A DNA stretch of 64,000 nucleotides from Liriodendron chinense. Its lineage: Eukaryota; Streptophyta; Magnoliopsida; Magnoliales; Magnoliaceae. Under the pieces are notes generated by a model, which was not told where the DNA came from, searched no databases, and saw only the letters and a list, made by a program, of their open reading frames with translations. Both the position numbers and the translations under genes were made by a program. The DNA is taken from assembly GCA_003013855.2 (NCBI GenBank), contig ML058408.1:6487356-6551355 (forward strand). The letters are read 5' to 3'. Below are positions 58,105 to 64,000 of this stretch, piece after piece (position 1 is the first letter of the stretch; every line of letters begins with the position of its first letter).

Positions 58105-58153
<49 letters not shown>

Positions 58154-58945
58154 CTACTTGATTCTTTATTTTAATTTCAATTCATGCAAGTTTATTAAGG
58201 TATTAATTTCTTTAGATTAATTCAAATTCTCTTTTATTCTTATAATTCTTCTACTCTTTTCTTTATTCTTTTCTTGTCCATTTTTCTTTTTAAACATGTG
58301 CTTCTAATTTTCTTCTAGCCAAAGCTAAAAGGGAAGCACATGGATTCAATGGATTATCCATCATGATGATTCCTTAATGATTTCATGATAAGATCTTAAG
58401 ATTGATACATGTTATCATGTATTAAAAAAATCTTTGATCCATCATGTGAGAACCGTATGGTGGATGCTTAGATCTAGCTAATACAAGCTTTCTTAGATGG
58501 GAGAGGCTTTTGGCCTTCTACATTGTTTGATTTGTGATCTCATGGATCTCAAATGCTTACAATCCCTGGAGCTCAGAAGTATGTTTTAATGATGTAGAAC
58601 TTAAGATTGTTAATCCTTGATAATTTTCTACTCCTTTTTACATGATTTAATTGTTAAACATTCTGATTAGATAAACCATAGTGCTCTGATCTAGTTGAGT
58701 TATCATTATCAGTCATGATAGATGGTTTATTAAGTCCGTGTGTGAAATTTCGATGCTTTGGTTTGATTTTTTCATATCAATCCAAATCCTTAATCTATTT
58801 GGGATAGATCCTTTGATATCTATTTTCATTACCTATTTAGTTGATCTGTAAAAAGCTTTCTCTGTAGACTATCTTTGTGGGATCGACCCTGTACTCACAG
58901 GAATATTATAATTGAACCTCTGCACTTGGAGGAAATCAAATAGCA
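57696..58945 (+). mobile_element. Probable solo LTR (Athila-like) inside element C
   Basis: It begins TGTTAAGTG, the same nine bases as the Athila LTR at 63496. It holds TATAAAAGGG near 58030, a (GA)n tract at 58110-58150, TAGCCAAAGCTAAAAGGGAAGC near 58316, GGGATCGACCCTGTACTCACAGG near 58880, and CTCTGCACTTGGAGGAAATCA near the end. These follow the Athila LTR order. GCACA before and GCACG after are an imperfect candidate target duplication. The right border is uncertain by about 10 bases. Confidence 0.55.
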
Positions 58946-59516
58946 CGTCTATTTTTCAGACTCTCAGTCTTCTTCGGCTGCTTATGTTTTTGCACAATTT
59001 GCTAGTTGAGTTCGGTAGTCACTGACTTAAATGCTGCAAGATGGGGAAATAAAATCATAGTTGCTATCATTTCTCTTGTTTTGGTAGTTAGTTCTTTTGC
59101 TAAGGTTCTTTCTCAGGATTGTCTGCACAGTCACACGAGCATTAGAACATCCCGTAGCTTCAAAAGGAAAAGAACAGGCGACCTTACCGATCACGATGCA
59201 GTTCGATAAGAAACTGAAACGCATATGATAAATCAAATGCACGTAACGAGAAATTCATGTTATGTTTTCTTTTGAAGTATGTTAGAAATACTTTTTGGAA
59301 ATAGTTTAAGAAAACCTTTGATAAACTGATTTCAAATTCTTTTGCCTTAAAGATGAAGGGAAGAACGTTCCTGTTGAGAGTTGCCAATTTGGCGCCCATG
59401 AAGGCGCCGAACATTTCTCCTTGCGGTAACTTTCTTATGCATACATTCGTGTCTGCTAATGATTTATCTTAGAACATTTCTTTACTAAGAGATAACCAGA
59501 GATTCTGGTATTGTTC
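58946..59516 (-). other. Element C leader
   Basis: This lies between the PBS and the gag remnants on the minus strand. No frame is supported. Confidence 0.5.
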
Positions 59517-59536
59517 GATCCCCAGCAAAGTCGCCA
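59517..59536 (-). promoter_or_regulatory. Element C primer-binding site
   Basis: The minus strand reads TGGCGACTTTGCTGGGGATC, three bases inside the 5' LTR end at 59540. It differs from the T1 site by two bases over the first 18. Confidence 0.85.
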
Positions 59537-59539
59537 GTT

Positions 59540-61995
59540 TGCTAAAACTAGAAAAATGCTCAAAGGCAGTTTTCTTGTGTTTCGTTATTCTGGGGAATTA
59601 TGAGTATAGAGACATTCATAGACAACCAATGCCATTGACCATATCTATTGGTGAGTGATGTTCAGGAAGACACGCCATGGTTTTCGTGCTCGACACAATG
59701 CCATTAACTGTCGCTGCAGACGGGTGACCACCGGAAGGCATATTACGGCTGCCACATAATATAACACAGTGTCACTGACCATTTTTGTTGATGAGTGACT
59801 TTCAGGATAAATCATGACTGTTAAATGGTACAACACAGTGTCATTAACCATTTTTGTTGATGAGTGACTTTCAAGAAGACACATTATAGCTGCCAAATGG
59901 TACAATATAGTGTTATTGATCGTCTTTGTGGACGGTGACTACTTGAAGACACATTTATGGCTATCGAGTGGTACAACACAATGTCACTAACCATTTCTGT
60001 TGGTGAGTGACTTTCAGGAAGACACACCACTATTACCTTAGCTTCTCAACTGACGGATCCCGCTTTGGATGGGACGTACATCAACTGGTCTTAGCGATGA
60101 TAGTTCATAATGAAATATTTCAGATGTTCTGGAACTCTTTGATTATGGTTTTCGATGATAACCATAGTCCCTTTAATTAAATTCCATATCTCGATCCAAG
60201 ATGAATAAAGTTCATGTAATGGATGCAAATGAACACAAAATAAATATACACGATTGCATGCTCGAGAGAAGATTGCATTCATGTTTGATGTTTAGTGCAT
60301 CAGATGAATTATGTATTTAATTTGGTCAATCTGCTTTATGCATATCTTTAATTCAATCACGTCATTGTTAATAATTGATATTTCGGACGATTAGTTAAGT
60401 TGTGTCAAGCTATATTTCTTTGAGAAGTTTAAGTTCGATGGCCTAGGACAACCATTTCTGATGCCTGCAAATGGCTATGTATCGAGTCTGATAAGCGCCT
60501 GTTTGTGACAATTTCTGATAAACGATAGGGATTAGTACCCTGTAAATGCTTGACTCAGCTATTTTGTAGCACGAGAGTGCTAAGTTTTCCTTGGCTTCGA
60601 TGAGATCGCAGTTAGTTTTACTTGGCGTTAGTCGATTTTCGAGCCAACAGGGCATTTCCCAAGACTGAAAATGACTAAGTAATGGACTTATTTATGGTCT
60701 GATCAGGGTATTCGGTGAATACCAGAATCGATCATCCTTGAACCGTGATGGATCATGTCCACAAGGATCGCAATGATGCTGGATCCAATTTTGTTTCACT
60801 TGCCATTAGTTGATTTTCGAGCCAACAGGGCACTTCTCAAGGCTGAAAATGACTCACTACTGGGCCTGCTTACCACTTAATTAGGGTATTTGGGGATTCT
60901 AAGATCAGATATCCTCATTGCGGTACATCATTATGATGTATCATGTGGTGGAGAAGAGAAGTCTCTCTCTCGGGGTCGGTCAAATTCCGCCCGATTCTTC
61001 TTGATTTCGACTGTTTCCGGCTCTTTCGGAGGGATTTCCAAATTTGTAAATTTGGCTAAGTGTTGGTCATTTTTTATCAAATCAATAATTTAGGCCATTT
61101 ACCATTGACCGTTGGGGAATCTGATCCAGGGGATGGATAAATATTGCTGATGTGTGTCCAAGGGAACTCATATGATCGAAAGGCGGGCTAGATCGAAAGC
61201 AGGCCACACCATGGGAAATTCCATGTCCAAATCAACGTCTGGGTGAATGTTGGTGGAGTGGTGGGCGCATGTGCCCTAAGGTGGGCGCATGTGGTCCCCC
61301 CTTAGGCGCATGTCCCAAAAGATGAGAAGCGAGTGGGAGATGTTTTCCTCCCGGGTGCATGTGTTATAACACATGCAGCCATCATGGTAGGCGCATGTGG
61401 CTTTATCACTTAGTATTTTTCAAAAATTTTTCTCCAAAGCAAAAGAGAATGGGCGCATGTGGTAAGTGGAGTGGGGAGAGAGAAGAAAGGAGAGAGATGG
61501 GCGCATGCCACTTTGTGGCTTGGGAGAAATCCCTGCCTTAGGCGTATGTCACCTTGTGACTTAGAAATTTTAAGTTTTCCTCCCCCTCTCCTTACACTTT
61601 TAGCTCTAGTGGAAGAAATTCCTTTCCGACGAGGGTTTTCGGTGACAAAAACCCTTTTTGGCGAAGGCATCTAGAGAGGGGATGGGTGCATGTCTCTTTC
61701 CGGTGAGGATTTCGGCAAAGTATTCCAGCGAGGGTTCTACCTCTCGCAGCGCTCTAGCGTCCTCTCAACGATGATGCCGTCCCTCTCTCAGCAGGTGAGG
61801 TGCTATTTATAGCAAATTAATCGAGTCTCGGGTCCAAAATAGTGTGAGCGTGTGTATTTGTAGAGAGAGAAGTGCTCCCATGCGCATGTGGTGGAGGTAT
61901 GGGCGCATGTCTCCTCATGGCATGCGCATGTGGAGAGAAAGTGGTGTATGCATATTCCAACACTTAGATTATTTTAAGATTTTGTCTCCAACGGG
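59540..61995 (-). repeat. Element C 5' LTR, truncated
   Basis: It matches 45895-48505 in order, with the 62-bp tandem array, the GCGCATG words and TATA at 61804-61811. It lacks most of the segment 48200-48380 with the longest (GA)n tract. It stops at CCAACGGG where the second Athila copy begins; the rest of U3 must lie beyond the window. Confidence 0.88.
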
Positions 61996-63496
61996 TATTC
62001 GCTTCGCCAAGTGAAGGGTTGCGATGTAGTAATAATTCGGTAGAGACCGAGATCGTTCTTAGGGACTTGTTAGGAATTCATAAAATTACTTCTAATATTC
62101 TCTAATTGAGAGTTAACCAAACAGATTTCTAGAATTGAATGTAGATAGAATTCTTAAACTAAAAGTGAATGTAATCAATATAAAAGAGCACTAAGGGTTC
62201 AAGGATCCACTTGTAGCAATCCTTGATGCATAATTCGTTGTGGTTTCCCAACTACACAACTAGAATCGAAATCAAATCCTATCTAGTCGAATGATAGAGA
62301 GGTTGTAACATACAATCTGTCATATGTGTGATTTATATACATGATTCCCTTAATTCAAGTTAGGACCTGAGCACACTCAATTGCATAGGTCAATCCTAGT
62401 TCCAATAGATTAAGATCACAATCATAATCATCATTAAACTCTGTCACAAAGCCTAATTAGATCATGACTTGAACTTCATTCAAATCACATATACAATCAA
62501 CACATAATTCAGAAATTAGAACAAAAAGATAGAACTTTGGTTGAAGTTCCCACATGGAAATCCAATTCTAGAGCATATTGAATCCGATTCCTCGAAGCGT
62601 ACAGGTCTAGAATTGTGCAAATCAATTAAGAACTAAAGCAATTCTTTCAAACATCCACGAGCCATCATAAGATTAAGAAAAACTACTTAGAACTTTATTC
62701 AAACTTCTATAAACCATTGTTCTTCAATAAATCCAACTTGAAACCAAAACAAACGAATTAAAGCATCTCAAATTCACTACAAGCTTTACCTCTTAGTCCT
62801 AGCTAAGAGGTTTAGCCATTCATGATCTAAGGAAACATGAAAACAACTAAAAAAATGAACTAGAAAACACAAACTAGAGGGAGTTGTGGAACTTTGATTC
62901 TGTCCTTCTATGCCTCCCACCTTCGTAGATCTGTTCTAGGATCCTTTCGCTACGATCCCTAGGTTCCCTTTTATAGTGGAGAGGTCCTACCGCCTTAGAA
63001 TTTTCCAGATTTGCGTAGCACTTACGCACTTGCACACAAAAATCGAAGCTTCTATGAGAAGCTACTGAATTCCCGCTGAAATACACTGGTCGACCGGTCA
63101 CGACCAGTCGGACCCTTCTATGGAGTGTCCAGCATGCAGAAGTGTGGGGGGTGCAGGTCCTGGCCGACCGGTGGCCTTTTGTATTTGGTGTGTAGAGAGG
63201 TAAAGGGGGAGTGGCCGACCGGTCTAGACCGGTCGTGGCCCTCTTGGCCGACCAGTTAAGATCGGTCGAACTTGATTTCCTCAATTTTCTTCTTTCTCTC
63301 TTCTCTTCTTCTTTCTTTGGCCCACCTTGGGTCTTTATCTCAGGCTCCTAAATGCAATCTTTTAGCTATCGATCAAGTGAACTTGCTCTCATTCCTACAA
63401 TCACAAAATCAGGCATTAGAGTAGTCTTTAAGCTTGAAAACCATGCATAGTTAGTGATGAAATGGGGTTAGAATATACACATTTAAGCACTTAACA
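61996..63496 (-). repeat. Athila 3' LTR (second copy, 1501 bp)
   Basis: It contains GACCGGTC-type palindromes at 63087-63262, TATA at 62969-62975 (CTATAAAAGGG), CTCTTAGCTAGGACTAAGAGG near 62800, and the end segment with GCGATGTAGTAATAATTCGG. The order equals the first copy after its inversion is undone, which supports the inversion reading. Confidence 0.87.
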
Positions 63497-64000
63497 CACC
63501 CCTCAACCATCATTTTACTAGTCCCGAGCAAAACATGCAGAAAAAAATTCATTCCTCCAAAACCCAACTCTCCTTCATAAACTATGCTTCTATACACTCT
63601 AAGACATGCAAGTACAAAAATCAGCAAAACTATGTGATAAAGGTTAAAACATTAAACTTTCAAAAACATAATAAGTACTGATATGGATTTCCCATTGATT
63701 GATAGATAAGTAGAAGAATTTGAACAATTTAACCTAGTGTGCTCAGTGAATGCTCATCTCATGGAAATTTGGGATTATCTTCTTCATAAATCAACTAAGG
63801 TATGGAATTCAAGGTGTACAATCAACAACAAGCCTTTAACAGGAATTTGCCTTACTGTCCTTCCTATGGCTTTCACACTACTTCCCATTTCTGACTTTGG
63901 TTACGGGTAGACCATCCCCCGGTTGGTAATAGGTAGCCCTTTTCGGAATTTTCCACCATATTTTCAATCATTCCCATTTTTCATCATTCCTTTCCTTTTT
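61996..64000 (-). mobile_element. Second Athila copy: 3' LTR and post-pol region (cut by window end)
   Basis: On the minus strand: post-pol region (64000-63509), PPT (63508-63497, GGTTGAGGGGTG) and LTR (63496-61996, start TGTTAAGTGC). It is the family of the 16614-25053 element but clearly diverged. The LTR end is TATTCGC in place of TGTTCGC, a mutated terminus. It inserted in the element C 5' LTR. The coding region lies beyond the window. Confidence 0.85.

Larger units (their letters stand above)
45895..61995 (-). mobile_element. Element C: pol-less Tat-like retrotransposon
   Basis: On the minus strand: 5' LTR (61995-59540, truncated by an Athila insertion), PBS, leader, two decayed gag copies, spacer, an opposite-strand PMD pseudogene, PPT and 3' LTR (49131-45895). 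The two LTRs align over about 2.5 kb. PBS and PPT match the style of T1. I find no protease, RT, RNase H or integrase between gag and the PMD gene, so pol is deleted or too decayed to see. Confidence 0.85.

Overview
This window is intergenic DNA from the nuclear genome of a flowering plant, built almost entirely from nested LTR retrotransposons. I found no host protein gene, tRNA, rRNA or CRISPR array. The evidence is several Ty3/gypsy elements with plant-type primer-binding sites, dual RNase H domains, Plant Mobile Domain (PMD) genes, spliceosomal introns and GA/CT microsatellites. A dispersed repeat at 6.7-7.4 kb uses wording I remember from magnoliid intergenic DNA, but I cannot verify the clade here.

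Layout. (1) 1-6059: a young non-autonomous gypsy element on the minus strand (element A), with two near-identical LTRs and a 2-kb non-coding interior. (2) 6060-9078: low-information DNA with a dispersed repeat and a leader-like stretch. (3) 9079-10167 and 45044-45894: one older LTR-like sequence (D), split by the next element. (4) 10168-45038: a giant Tat-lineage element (T1) on the plus strand, flanked by the target duplication GTCTC. It has LTRs, a PBS, gag-protease, RT-RNase H-archaeal-type RNase H, integrase and a 12-kb post-pol region. That region holds covarying RNA hairpins, two antisense genes related to PMD proteins, and tandem repeats. (5) Two insertions sit inside T1. One is an Athila element at 16614-25053 (target duplication GGTCC) whose whole interior is inverted relative to its outer LTR ends. 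The other is a truncated solo LTR of the element A family at 41933-44307. (6) 45895-61995: a second, pol-less Tat-like element (C) on the minus strand, with a duplicated decayed gag and a decayed PMD gene running antisense to it from its own promoter. A solo LTR at about 57.7-58.9 kb interrupts it. (7) 61996-64000: the 3' LTR and post-pol region of a second Athila copy, inserted in the 5' LTR of C and running off the window.

How the parts work together. Each element carries or once carried a copy-and-paste cycle: LTR promoter, tRNA-primed reverse transcription, polypurine tract, integrase. Element A lacks all coding sequence and must be moved in trans. T1 and C share an unusual plan: a PMD-type gene behind its own promoter, opposite to the element's sense strand, in the post-pol region. 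In both elements, sequence motifs of the LTR promoter recur near the antisense gene. Coding regions of T1, the Athila copy and C are broken mostly by CAG-to-TAG or CGA-to-TGA stops, the pattern expected from deamination of methylated cytosine.
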